Assembly (NCBI RefSeq): GCF_000208865.1
Contig: NC_018393.1
Location: 1,612,001-1,676,000, forward strand
Origin: Neospora caninum Liverpool
Lineage: Eukaryota > Apicomplexa > Conoidasida > Eucoccidiorida > Sarcocystidae
Reading direction: 5' to 3'
Length of the DNA: 64,000 nt
Shown here: positions 48,172-60,285 of the stretch, one piece after another
Layout of the letters: the number at the start of each line of letters is the position of its first letter
How positions within the stretch are numbered: the stretch's first letter is position 1
Translations under genes and position numbers: made by a program
Notes under the pieces: model-generated
What the model was told of the DNA's origin: nothing
The model's input: only the letters and a program-made list of their open reading frames with translations
The model's database searches: none

Positions 48172-51100
48172 TTACAGGAAGTCCCTATGAGAGGAGTGAG
48201 GGTACAAGCAAAAGCTGCCGCTTTGCCTCAAGTGTTCCACACACTCTGCCACCTTTCTGACTAACTCCGTGTTGTGTTCCCGACTGAGAGCAATTGACTC
48301 GGCGCGCCGATCATTAAATCCTTGAGTCTCGCCACCCTCACGCTCACGCTCGTCAGCCAACCCAGCATCCGCCAAAACTTTCAATCTTTTCTGATCTAGC
48401 AACGAAAGCAATTCAGCTACACCTAAGCTCGTCAGAAGCTCAACTGCACAACAGCTACATCCGTCTACACCACCAATCTCCAGTTTCCCAACAGCGCCTT
48501 TTCGTCTTCTCGAACCCAACTCCATGTCACCAGCATTATCGCCCTTCGCAGTTTCTTTTACTTCTTCCTCTTCATATCGGCCGGCTCGTCCGCTCGCGTC
48601 TCTTTTCCACTCTCCTGATGGTCTTTCTTGTTCGTCGCCACTTCGTACGCGAACCGACGGAAACATTTCGGCACAATGACTGCTGTCACTTTCACACAGG
48701 GAGAGTGTGTCCAGTTCTTCTGTAGGTTTCGCCGAGCATGCCTCTGGAGACACTACGAAGTCTGCTGTCGTGCTGCTTCCAGCCTCTTCTCGTTTTCTGA
48801 CTGCCTCGTCCTTCGCTCCCTGCGGAGCGTACCGCATATTGCCTCGTCCGGTAACGCCGTCAGCGGCTGTACCTCTTGCTTCGAATCCTCTTGCGCCGTT
48901 TGACTGAAGAACGGTGTGAGAATTCGCCACACGCGTTCCTCTGTCCCTTCCTCTATCTTGATGCCCGAATAGCCTGGTTCCCATGCGGTCGGAGCGCCAC
49001 CGTTTTAATGCGGTATCTGCTGCGTCTGCTTTGCTGCAATTTAACATGCTGTACGATAGAGGTAGGTCTATGCGGGCGTGTTGGCCTGCAGCTACCTCGC
49101 GTGTTTTAGCTCGCGAGTTCCAGCAACAAACTGTGAGGGAGCGAAAACCCAAATGGCGGAGGTGGTGGACAATACTGCCTTTTGCCGCAGACGGCCTCCG
49201 GTGGTGTGAGTGACAGAACAGCCTTTGGGGACATACCCCGTCTGCGTGCAGCACGCGCTGCGCTACATACCAGCCCGCGTACAGAACCTGAAGGGGACAC
49301 AAAATGCGAGCCGACATATACGCCTCGCGAAACAATAAACGCACAATTCGTCTTGGGAACGTAACCAGATTATATATATATATATATATATATGCCCGCT
49401 CTTTCGAGGCACGTGCCTTTTCACCAAATACTCGAAATATATGCGCCCAATTTCTTCATGTTATGTACTGTGCTATAAGATTGAACGTGAGGCACTGCAA
49501 GAAGGAATAGGCTTCCTAAAATGTCCAACATGTGCATGGCCGCGGACGTATTCGCTGAAAAATGGTTTGACCACTTGGCGAGATTTTTCTGCTTATCGTT
49601 TTCGCTCAATTGCCTCTCGTGGAAAGAGTTCATACTTCAAACGTAGAGAGAGCCTCGACAACTGGCCAAGCGAGTTTCGAACTCTCCTGGCGCATGAGAT
49701 GGAAGCAAGCAGCTGTGAATACGGGGCTCCTGCGAAAGGACCATGACAGGGAACATGGGGACAAAGATGAGGTCAAAAGGTGAACAGAGCAGTGCTGGAA
49801 GAATACGAGAAGACAAAGACGGAGAGCGAAAGGGGGACGTGGTGTACGCTGAAGGAAGAAATGCGCAGCAAAAGGAGGACGGAAAGCGAGACTACGCAAG
49901 TGAACCAGACAGGAGAGTACCAAGCCACAGAGACCTAGCACGGTCCCAACATGGGGAATAACGTAGATGAAGAGAGCGACGAATGTCACCGTAGCGATAC
50001 CTAGCTGCCGTATTTGTTTCTCCAACAGAGAAATGCTACAGCAGACAGTACGCTGAAAACTGAAAAAAAGAAATGCAACGTTTCTGCCTTACTTGGATTT
50101 GCAGAGGTCGCAAAAATCGGTGAAGTTCACATGAAGGCTGAGTAGGTTTTCGTAGTTTAGACGCCAAGAGAGCATCTTGATGAACCGTTGCCGGAAGATG
50201 GCACAGGTCGACCGAATCTGGTGTGAATACAGCAGAGGAAACCTCGGGAAATGATGTGATTAACGGAGCCTCTAGCAAGCAATGACTGGAAGTACCATGC
50301 TGGTCAGCGAAGAGCGTTGCCGGATAGACGATTGAGCAGAGGAAAGTCTTGCAAGCTTCGAAACATGACCACGGGAGAGGCAAGCCGATGACGTCAGCTC
50401 GAGAAGGGGGAGGCACACGCAGAGGAAAGAGAAGCAGTCAAAGAGGGCGCAGCCCAAGAGCAGAACTAGATACAAACGTTCACAGAAATCTCAAGTGAAG
50501 AAGCGATGGAAACTCCACATGAAGACTTGCTACGTGAGAGCCACGCAAGCAGCCGCCGCCCCCTGGACGTCACAGGATGGACGAGACGACAGAGAAACTG
50601 AGGGTAGCCGGGATCGAGAAAATGACCAAGAAGATGACGAGGACAGTCGATAGAGTGGAAGAAGACATGAAGCTAACGATGAGGAAGGGCAATAAACGTA
50701 CGAAACGTAAGGCAGCAGGACGCCGTTGAGGTCAGGACAGAGGACGGGATATGCTGAAGAAGTGGATATGCGAGCAAGGCAAAGCGAAAGAGTAGTGAGA
50801 CAACATGAAAGGAAGTATACATGACGATAAGAGTACAAGCATGTGGCGTACTCGTTCCTCCACAAGTACGGTTTCTGCCTCGTTTTCCTCCTTTGCTGCT
50901 CTGAGTTCACCATCTTTCATCTGCGGAGAAAATCGACACGGATTAAATAGCGCCTTTTGGAAAAGACAAAAACCTCATGTGCCAAAGAGAGACAGAGACA
51001 ACAAGCATCGATAGTCTCCTCTCTTCCCGTTAAGTAAACGAACCGCCAACGAATACAAAGGACAAAAAACTGCAAGCGCACCACGTGGACGCAAAAACGT

Positions 51101-54100
51101 CTAGATGCATGTTGCCTGCAACATAGAGGCTTAGCTGGCGAGCTTTTGTCTACAGTCGCAACTCGCCTGCCTTCCCTGGCCTCTAAAGGAAAAATCGACT
51201 CTCACCCACCAGTACGACCTGTGGCTGGACGGAATTCCGTTTGTTTTCAATGGCCTTACGGCGCCAAATGTAGGCAATGACCTCCCTTCCCACCTATGTA
51301 CATGTATGTGTTGTACTGTTCTGTAGCAATACAAACGTATACTTGTATGTGTTGTAGTGTTCTGTGGCAATACAAGCGTCTACATGTGTGTATGGATATT
51401 CTTTTTTTGCCGTGTACCAACGACGCTAGCAAACGAATGATATGCACCGTTTGTTTGTTAAATATCTCGCAACTACTCACCGAGACGAGAGACGGCAGGA
51501 GGGCAGGCAGCTGAAGATCCGCAGGCGTCACGGTACGCGGTAGCGGCTTTGGAAGGTTTGCACTGAGGAAGCTGAATATGGACCGAAAAGACACAAATGA
51601 TGGGTCACATGGCAGATACGAACGCCTATTCCACGTCAGGGTCTTTCGAGGGGAAACAACGAACACGCTTTGTGGCTGTCCACGCTTGAGGAAGGAAGGA
51701 AATAAACACAAAGCTCGGAGCAAGTTGAATCGTAAATTCCTGCCATAGCCATGAAGACAAAAGGGGTACGTGAGCATCGTGCTTCTGCAACTCTGCAAAA
51801 CAAAGGGGTGAAACTACGAATGCCACCTCAGCCATGTACGATAATCAAGTGGAGAGGTAGACGAAAGACGGAAGCCAGTAATGTCTTGCCCACCAATGCT
51901 GGCATTCCTAGGCAGTGGAAAGGAGTACAACGCCATGTGCACCTTATGGACCATATGAAACGAGAAGCGAAAACGCAGTCTAGGATCTAAGACGAACACA
52001 GGAGGATGAAAACACAACTGGCAGAGAAGCATTCGCATCAACCATTATTCATGTCACTTCCAAACTTGAGAACGCGTGGAAGGGAAAATGCACACTTGAA
52101 TTTTCACGCTTGACAACCGTGTAAAGCCAGAGAAGGAGAGCTGCTTTCTCTATCATTCCTAAGCTCTTTAGCTGTTCGAAAGCATGGCAAAAAAATATCA
52201 TCGTGAGATTCTGCGCTTCGAGAGCAAAAGCCTGAAAGACAGAGATGCTCTGCATTTTAATAATGCATTAGGAACTGAAAACGACGAATGTGTTTTTCCA
52301 CAACTCGCGTGTGTACACAAAGGCACAGCAAAGAATATCCATGGTAATCAGCCATGCGTGGCACTTCCAACTTCAGGCAAGAGAGAGGAAAAACGCACTC
52401 GGAAATTTCACGTCTGGAAAGGTACGGGAGGGCAAAGCATAGGACTTCTTCAACTTCATCCACGCTCAAGCTGTGCGCCGCCTCCCATTTGCCGTATCCA
52501 ACAAGAAGGGTGCAGAATGCTCGGTGTAGTTCAGCCTCTCTCTTTGACTTCTTATTTAATGCAGTGTCATCTTGATCAGGCCGCCAACTGCCCTTTCTTG
52601 GAATTCTTGCCTTCTCTCCAAGGGAAAGCAAGGAACAATAAGTAGAGGAGCGCGGAGATGGCAAACGAGAAGAACACCAAGGAGAAGAACAAAGACGTGG
52701 AGCAGAGGAGGAATCAGACGGAACGGAGACTGCTGTCTGACAGTCGCCTTGGTCAAACACTGTATTTTCTTCCTCCTCTCCTTGCCCTGTCACATTCGAC
52801 TCCAGAGGCGTGTCGACCTCTCTCTCAGGCCAGCATCGACAGCGAGGGGGAGAAAAAAGCGTTTCTTCTTTTATCTCCGTCCTCTCATTTATTCCCTCAC
52901 TTTCACCAGCCTCTCCATAGGCAGGTGACACGCACTGGCAGCAGGATCCATCACCGTGTTCAGGCTTCCTCGCCGTCTCACAAAGAGAATCTCGCGTGCC
53001 TGCCTTGTAGACCGCCCTCACCTCCGTGATTTGCGCTTCCTTCACCTCTGTCCCCTGGAACCGCATGGCTGGCCCCCCTAGAAAACGCCCCCTTGCTTCG
53101 ACTCTTTCGTTTTGAGTTCTTCGTTCTTCTAGGATTTTTCGCATCAGAAACGGAAGCTCCCGCTTCATCTTTCTGAGCGACATTCGCGCTGCGATAATCG
53201 CTTCTGCTTCGTTCATAAGAAACCGCCGTTTCGAGGTGAAGTGTAGCAAATCTAACAGAACGTCTCTGTCGTCATCAGGCTGCTCATTTTCGTCCGGTGA
53301 AAATGCGGGAGAACCTATCGTTAGCGTTCTTCTCTCTCGTCGACTCGCCACGGTTGTCCACGTCTCACCGGCCGACCGTGCCCTTTCTTCTGTCGACACT
53401 ATAGCACAGTCAATAAGGACGTCGCGACTCTGTGGCACGCAGTCCGAGTGAATGGATCCAACTGTCACCTTCGCGTTCATCGCCGGGGTGCCCTCCTTTT
53501 CGGTGGGGCCCCGTTCGCCGTTCCTGTATTCTCCGCCTACTGCTGCGGCTCGCGTACGGACGCCAACAGGACAAGGCACACGCGCAGGGGCCTTGGAATT
53601 CCCGCTTTCGTTCGGGAGACTGTTACGGCGACAAAGCAAAGCTTCAGAGTTTTCTTCGACATCCCGATTTGTGCGCGGAAGGACAGGGGCGTCAGCAGGT
53701 GTAAGATTAGCTGAAAAAGGGAACCCAAAGGACGAAGAATCAAGAGACGAAGACACAGCCTCTCCGGCCGCAGTTTGCAGCATCATGCGAGTCGACGGGG
53801 TGAGGTTTTGCCGCTGCTCAACGGCTTGCTGCTTAGCAGCCACCAAACAGGCAATTTCAGCTTCTCTTTGTTGTCGGTCAGACGCTAACGCAGGAGCTCC
53901 CATATTGAGGCCGCCACGCGAGGCTGGCAATGTCCTCTGCTGGCTACCGGCATGTTCACTCAATCCCCTTAATTTAACTCCTTTTTCTGTTTTGCGGTCA
54001 TCACCTCCCTCTTCTTCTTTTTCGCTAAGCTTCGTCACTCCTTCTTTTGACGTGCCATAACTAGCTGCATTCGGCACAGAGGATAGAGGTGAAACACCCA

Positions 54101-57100
54101 CTGGGTTCGTGAGCTTCCCGCTGTCACATCGCCACGACTCGCGGGCCTTTTCCTGCGAACCGGAAGACAGAAAAAGGAAACATGAGCCCAGTTTGGCTTC
54201 GCCGCTGCTCCCTGCAAGCACGCAAGACGGCGCCCCGAGACGCCTTTCTTCTCTCCCGATGGTCGTCGATCTATGTTCAGGCAGTTGCGACGGACTGGCA
54301 GAAGAAAACGCCGGTGGGAGGCATGTAAACGAAGAGGCATCCGCCGAAGCTTGATGATTGGCGAAACACGAAGCAGTCGATAGAGGCAGAGAACCCGGTC
54401 CTCCTATTCCTGTTTCGCTCCGTCGAAATCGCACCTCGCCTTTTTTGGCCTGTCTATGAAGGCAAGACAAATGTGGCAAGCATCGAAACCGTCGAAGTCG
54501 AAGGAGGGGCACCGGTCCCCATTCTTTGTCTGTTTTGCGATCTCCGCCTGCACAGGATCGAAAGAGAGAACTACAGTGAATTGGAGCGCCTCCTAAGTCT
54601 CGCGAAAACGCCTGACGTGACGGAGGAGGAAGCTCGCCACGCCCTGCAGCAGCCAAAGAGGCAGTTGGGTGATGGGCCACTGCGAAGGCAACATACCAAA
54701 ACGGCACAAAGAAAAAGGGACATGTTGAGACGGTGGCGACACTCAAAATAACGAAAAACCAGGGTAAAGAAAGCAAGAGAGCGACGACGCGAGAGACGAC
54801 ACGGGGTAAGTCGGAGCAAAAGCGGGAGAGGCGACACAAGCAGAAAACTCGTGTTTACCAGTCGATATCGCGAGGTAGAAGCACAGCTGTATGCTCTGTA
54901 GCCGAGTTGATGCAGATAAAATCAGAAAAGTGACGTATGTCAAAATCAGGGATACAGACGAAGACAGCTGACAGAGGGGACGTCTCTCAAATATTATCGT
55001 AACCTGCGTCTATACCTTCCGGTGTGTATATAGATCCAACCACAAATATAAATGTACGTATGTGTATAGTACAGCTAACTGATCGTATCAGTGACTTTTT
55101 TTGCAACTGTCACTGCAGGGGCGGTCGTATGTGAGAAAAGCCGTAGGAAAACTTACCTGCAGAGGAAATCGCGCTGTAGATATCATGAATTCTCGATCCA
55201 GTTTTCCGAGGACGAGACAGCTGCAATCGAGACCCGCTTCTCGTCGTTAAGCACACGTTTTCCGTTCGTCCTCCCTCAATTCCGTCCCTTTTCTTTCTCT
55301 GGACTCGACCACCGCTTTGTCCATCTTCCCGTTCTGTATCTGGTTGTTCTCGTCTCCCTTGCCCACTTCCTTCTCTTTTTGCTTCGTTGTCTGCCTCGCC
55401 GTCGGTTTCATCTTCCCGTGATTCCTGTAGTTTTCTTTGTTCGTGGCGTGAGGTGCCGCTGTAATTCACCTGTACAGCATTGCCTGCGGCAACGAACGCC
55501 GGAGCTCCCCCTTCCCCGCCTGTTCGAGTTTCTCGAGTGCTCGTTCCCATGTGTCCTTCCCTGCGGCAAGTAACGTGCGCACCCTTTGAAAGCCGTGCTT
55601 CCCTCCCGCGTGCCGGTCTGTCCGTTTCGTTGTTGCCGCGTTTCGTTTCTTTGTCCTTGCTCGTTCGTACCTTTTGCTCTTGCGCACTGTTGCCTTCTTC
55701 TGTAATTGTGCTGTGCCAATTTTCTCCTTCCTTGTACTCTCTCGACTCGTCCCGCGTCCTCGTGCCTGTCGAGCCCTGCTCTACGTCTGCTCCTGGCCTT
55801 TCCTTATTTTGAGTCTCCTTCTCCTCTTTCGTCATTTGTCGCCCAACTTGATCTGCATATCGGTCGCTTCTGCGCGTCGAAATGGCCTCGTCTGCGGCGT
55901 CCGTTTTGCACCTCGTCCACGCCTCTCCTGTTCTCTCCGTCTGCTGGCCGTCACTCTTACTCGTTGTGCGCGTTTGGGCTACACATCTACGGTCTGTCGT
56001 CCCTTCCTCTCCTTCGTCCCTGCTAGTTTCTTCCTTATCTCTTTCTTTCCCTTCGTCTGCATCGTGTTCCATCTCTTCTCCCTTCTCCTGAAACTGAGAC
56101 GACCAGACCCCAGCCTCACAGTAGGGTGCAGCATCTCCATCTTGCTGTGAAACGGAGACAAAACCACCATGTTCTCGTTCTCGCTGACAGTCTGGCGAAG
56201 ACCCAAGTCCTTGATAGAAGGGACTCAATGCCTTTTTCGCGCGTACTTCCGCTACCGAATTTATCTCTTCCCGTTCCGCCTCTCGGCCTGACAGGCGGAA
56301 GCCCTGTTCTAATGCAGACAAAGGACGGTCGCATTCAAGCACGTCAGGAAAAAGACAGGCATCTCTAGCTCTCCCTTTCTGTTGTTCATTTGCTAAGCGC
56401 TCGTCTTCTCGTTCTTCGTCTCGACGTGAATGATGGCAGTCGTCGTTCGAAGCAGATCCAAAACGAGACATGCTATGCGGTTGAGAAAGAACGGACAGCG
56501 ATCTCTCCTGCTCGCTTTCGGCATTTCCATCTCCTTCTTTGTGGGACTGAAGATGGCATTGACCTTTCACAAGCGATAGGCGACACGATGCGTCGGTGCT
56601 GTCATACTCATGGTAACCGGATTCACATCTGCCTTCCCCCAATTTTTCCATCTCCGCCATATCTTTTTCTACACAACCGAAACCAGGCCGTTCTGCGACC
56701 GGAGCTGCACAGCGACGAAGGTCGTCGATATCCTCGATGTCAAACGCTTCCTCGACGCACCTGGCAACGCGTCTTACGGACCGAAACACCCGAGACTGAT
56801 CTTCTTCTGCTTCACCTGCTACGGCATTTGTCGTCGTCTCAATGGAAGAAAACCGAGGCGGCAATATAATTGTCAGGCCGAAAAAAATTCTGCCTTTTTT
56901 TCCATCTGGCGCCTCGCAGGATGGACCGCCGTTGGGCCGTTTCACGTAAGCGCCCGGTCCAGAGAAGGTAAGACACGCCTCATCTGCTCCGCTGCCTCTT
57001 TCCCCGTTACCGTCTCAAAATAGAATATGACAAATGGATGCCTGAGAGAGACACGACCCTGACAGAGACCGCCTTCTCGTTCACCTCGGATCTCCCATGG

Positions 57101-57644
57101 TCTCACGCTCTGCTGTCCTCTGGAGGCTGAAGTAGACGTGATTCACCGCCAGGGTGTATGAAATGCAGGGAAGAGGGACCCACAGGCTTTTCCTCCCTTG
57201 TTTTCTCTCATTGGTGAGGTTTCCGTGCTTGTCTGAATCACTGCCGTCACTCCTCGTGTACACGAGAGCCCTGCGTTTATACGCATATGCAGAGTTGAAG
57301 GAAGGCCCCACGCCTTTCGCCAGTCTTCAGAAATTTGCTGGAGTTGCATGTAACATCCTGGGCTCGTCGTCCCCCGCGTCATCACCTCATGCCCGCTGTG
57401 CAATGCTGACACATCGCCGGCTTTCTCTCTCCCCCTCGTGTTTCGAAACGGCGATACAAGGGCACCTCAACTGGCTTCCCGTCTTCCGCCTTGTTATTCT
57501 TGGAAGGTGAGGAAGCAAAGTTTTCATATACGAGAACTGAAGCCCGTATACATTCTCTCATCTCCCATTTGTTCTTTGGAAAGGCCCACGTCGAAAACGT
57601 GAATCACACTGTGACTGCTCCTCGCTGCTCCAGTCTCTGTCGTC
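48172..57644 (-). CDS. Long unknown protein with disordered middle and C-terminal membrane segment; 5' end unresolved
   Basis: Phase-consistent exons: 57644-57552, 57126-57085, 56760-55157, 54547-52412, 52231-52108, 51562-51481, 50920-50852, 50217-50093, 50035-49935, 49729-49636, 49033-48172. The two first exons are tentative and no start codon is assigned. The long exons encode low-complexity Glu/Arg/Ser sequence with islands such as F(D)IEDIDDLRR, DVLLDLLHFTSKRRFLMNE and SVDEVEEVLCFALPYL. Then come a short charged helix (GELRAAKEENEAETVLVEER), IRSTCAIFRQRFIKML, and a membrane helix (IATVTFVALFIYVIPHVGTVL). The last exon ends with VELLTSLGVAELLSLLDQKR and KVAECVEHLRQ. The intron at 50092-50036 is only 57 nt. 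If it is not spliced, the protein ends at a TAA at 50089 and the downstream exons would belong to a separate gene. No family recognised. Confidence 0.45.
49370..49393. repeat. (TA)n microsatellite
   Basis: About 12 TA units, in the proposed intron before the last exon of the long unknown gene. Confidence 0.9.
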
Positions 57645-60285
57645 CTAAGAGAGGAGATGCCAACCGATGAAGTTAGGAAATCAAAAATGAACATGTTCCC
57701 GCGGATACACAAGCGTTAATGCCAAGGCAGTTTGTCAGCTTGCTGGGGAGAAGTTCAGCGCAACGCTGGCGAAGAATCAAGCGGCAACTGATCGGGGCGG
57801 CGAGGAACAGGAAGAGGAAGCCGAGGAGGGGACATGAAGCACGAGTGCGCAGAACCAGTAGCCGACGTAAAAGAGGCGTGACACAAGGAGATGGAGACGG
57901 ACACGGCACGAGACGGGGGAAGGCGACTAGCTACGAGAAAATGCAGAAAGCAGTAGAGCAGAAGGAAGAGGAGTCTTCAGCAAGTATCGTGTGGAACCGT
58001 GTCGGCCTCAAGCAGGCGGAGACGGTCGTGCAGGTAGGAGCAGAGAGGAGGAACGAGGCAACCTGAGAAATGATTCATGGATCCCGCAGTCCTTGGTCTT
58101 CTGGAAGAGGTAAAACGAAGGGAAGAGAGGCACGCGTGGGAGGTGTTTCCTCTTGCCAATCACCCGAACGTCTGTGGAAACACAGCAACTAGCTAACGCG
58201 GGGACGGGTGGAGGCCCCAGGATCTCTGTTCGCCACACCCAAAGAAGAACGCCCTTCCTGTGCAGCGGCGCAGAACAGCGAAATAGGTTAAGAGAGAGTG
58301 AACGAGTTGGCGGGAGTCGAGGTTTCTCGTTCTCTGCAGAAAAGCCAGACACAACCGAATGAAACGAAGCAGGTCGGGGTAGAAAACGAGAACGGCCGAG
58401 AATCGATCGTCACGACAACGGCCTTCGAAAACCGAAGGGGAGCGACGTTTTCAAAGATGGAAAGGAGGCCGCCGCGTGGCAAAACAATGCCCTAAAACAA
58501 AGTCCCAATCTTGACTGCGGTGATTCATTTCAGGACTGGCAACCCTACCAGAAAGTGAGTTTCCACCGGCAGGTTGTAGTCGCGGAGCTATGAGTTCTTA
58601 AAGCAAATAATTCAATCACAGAGCGTCACACTCGCAGAGAAAAGACAAGACGGAGAAAGACTGGAGGAACGTACGATGAGGTGACACGGGAATGAGGATC
58701 TAAGCCTGGAAAGCGTGCTTATCCGAGAGGCCGAGACGGCTTCGCGGAGGAAAACCCGGGCATGTTACCACATTCGCAAAATAGATTTATGGCTGCATCA
58801 GGCAGTTTCGTCCCCCTTTAAGTCCACGCTGCACGACACCATTGGTCACCCATGGTTATCGCAGTATCCATCAAGGCATGTAGCGAGCGCGAGTCGTCCA
58901 GGAGAGTGTCGTCGCTATTTAAAAAGCAAACAGCACAGTGCCTGAAAATGTCACAGTTCGAGCGCAGCATCTTGCAAGATTGCCGCAACTCTGAGGCGGA
59001 TGTGAGGGAAATAACACATCTAGCGATCTGTGTGCATGTGCAGAAAAAGCGTGTTTCAAAGTGTTTCCTCCTTCATTGCAGTAGCACTCGAGGCGCCGGC
59101 TTGTTCGGGGCGTCTCGGGTAAGTGACACGAAGGTGAGACCCCTTTCGTTCTTCGATGTCACTCTTATGTGTTTGCTTGAAGAAGAAGAAATCACGGGAA
59201 TGAATGTTGGCGCCCTGACAGGGTGGCTGAACAAGAAAGGCAAAAAGGCCACTCCGCTTCCTCGAGGAGCTTGGGCCAGAAGAAAGGAAGGAAAAAGCGC
59301 GTGCAGATGCTTTGTCTCTCCAGTGGCCCCCAGGCACAGACAGCGGCACTGACTGGTTGTGGACCTCGGGCGTGCCGTTGGTGTTCTAGTGACGGCCGAC
59401 ACGTTTCGGCTGAAAAGACGTGAACGTGGACTGTTCTTCTGCTCTGCCTTCGTCTAGATATTTTCAACGTTACTCGTGCGAAAACACCGTTTTTTCGAAG
59501 CCGAGGAGGGGCTGTTTTCAACCAGCGTAGTAGCACCAACAAAAAGGTGATACTGCCAATTGTGGCGGCTCTAAAACCCGGAAACGAAGAACCGGTTTTC
59601 TGTGCAAATCTACACTACATCCAGAATGCCTACGGGAAAAAACTGGATCTACAGCTCCACGTCAATATGTAATGTATTGGCACAAGACCCTTGCATGCCG
59701 TGCACCCGTTTTCGACTGCTGCGATGCCAACAGCGTCTGCTATACGTCGACACTCGTCAGTTGGTTTCCGCGGTGTCGAGAAAAACGCAGGCCTCAGCCA
59801 GCTACGAAGAGAAGCACAACGGTCTACGGGGACAGACACAAAGATCTGAAGATAGGTTTCACGTGCAACCTGAGGTGTGAGCGACAACAGGTGTCGACGA
59901 CCCAGCAAGTATACAGCTTTAGTGAAGCAACCCGTGACATGCGCTGCTGTTGACGCCAGAACGAGGCGCTGTCTATCGCGGCCGACATATCGCCCGATCC
60001 TCGCTTGAGAAGAAACTGTTATGCTCACGGAATGCGAACGAATTCCCGGTACACACTGTGACGAAACAGGGATATTGGCTTGGCAGTGTCACCAGGATTG
60101 GACGCACACCAAGCGGCGGTGAAAACCACCTTTCTCGTGATAGCTTCTAACGCCATGTTGCGGGTTCTCGTCGCTTTCTTGGGACGCGAAAGTAGCAAAA
60201 AGATTCGAAAGGAGAGGAGCCCTACGGCGGGCAGGTTCGTCGTCTCGCTGATTTTGATTTTCCGTTTGTGATTCCGAGGCGGGAG
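57645..60285. other. Unresolved region between the long unknown gene and ISY1
   Basis: Should contain the 5' part of the long unknown gene and the ISY1 3' UTR. A plus-strand piece at 59083-59119 has a good acceptor (CTTCATTGCAG) and donor (CTCGG|GTAAGT), but no reading frame links it to a start or a stop. No gene supported. Confidence 0.35.

Noticed and set aside
54548..54839. Hydrophobic stretch that looks like membrane helices upstream of the 52412-54547 exon
   Set aside because: It is the pyrimidine-rich end of an intron. The acceptor CGATCCTGTGCAG at 54548 joins the previous exon in phase, so this stretch is not translated.
59083..59119. Plus-strand mini-exon with good splice sites
   Set aside because: It starts with TAG in the phase left by the only plausible upstream start (MSQFERSILQD, 58950), and no downstream exon was found.
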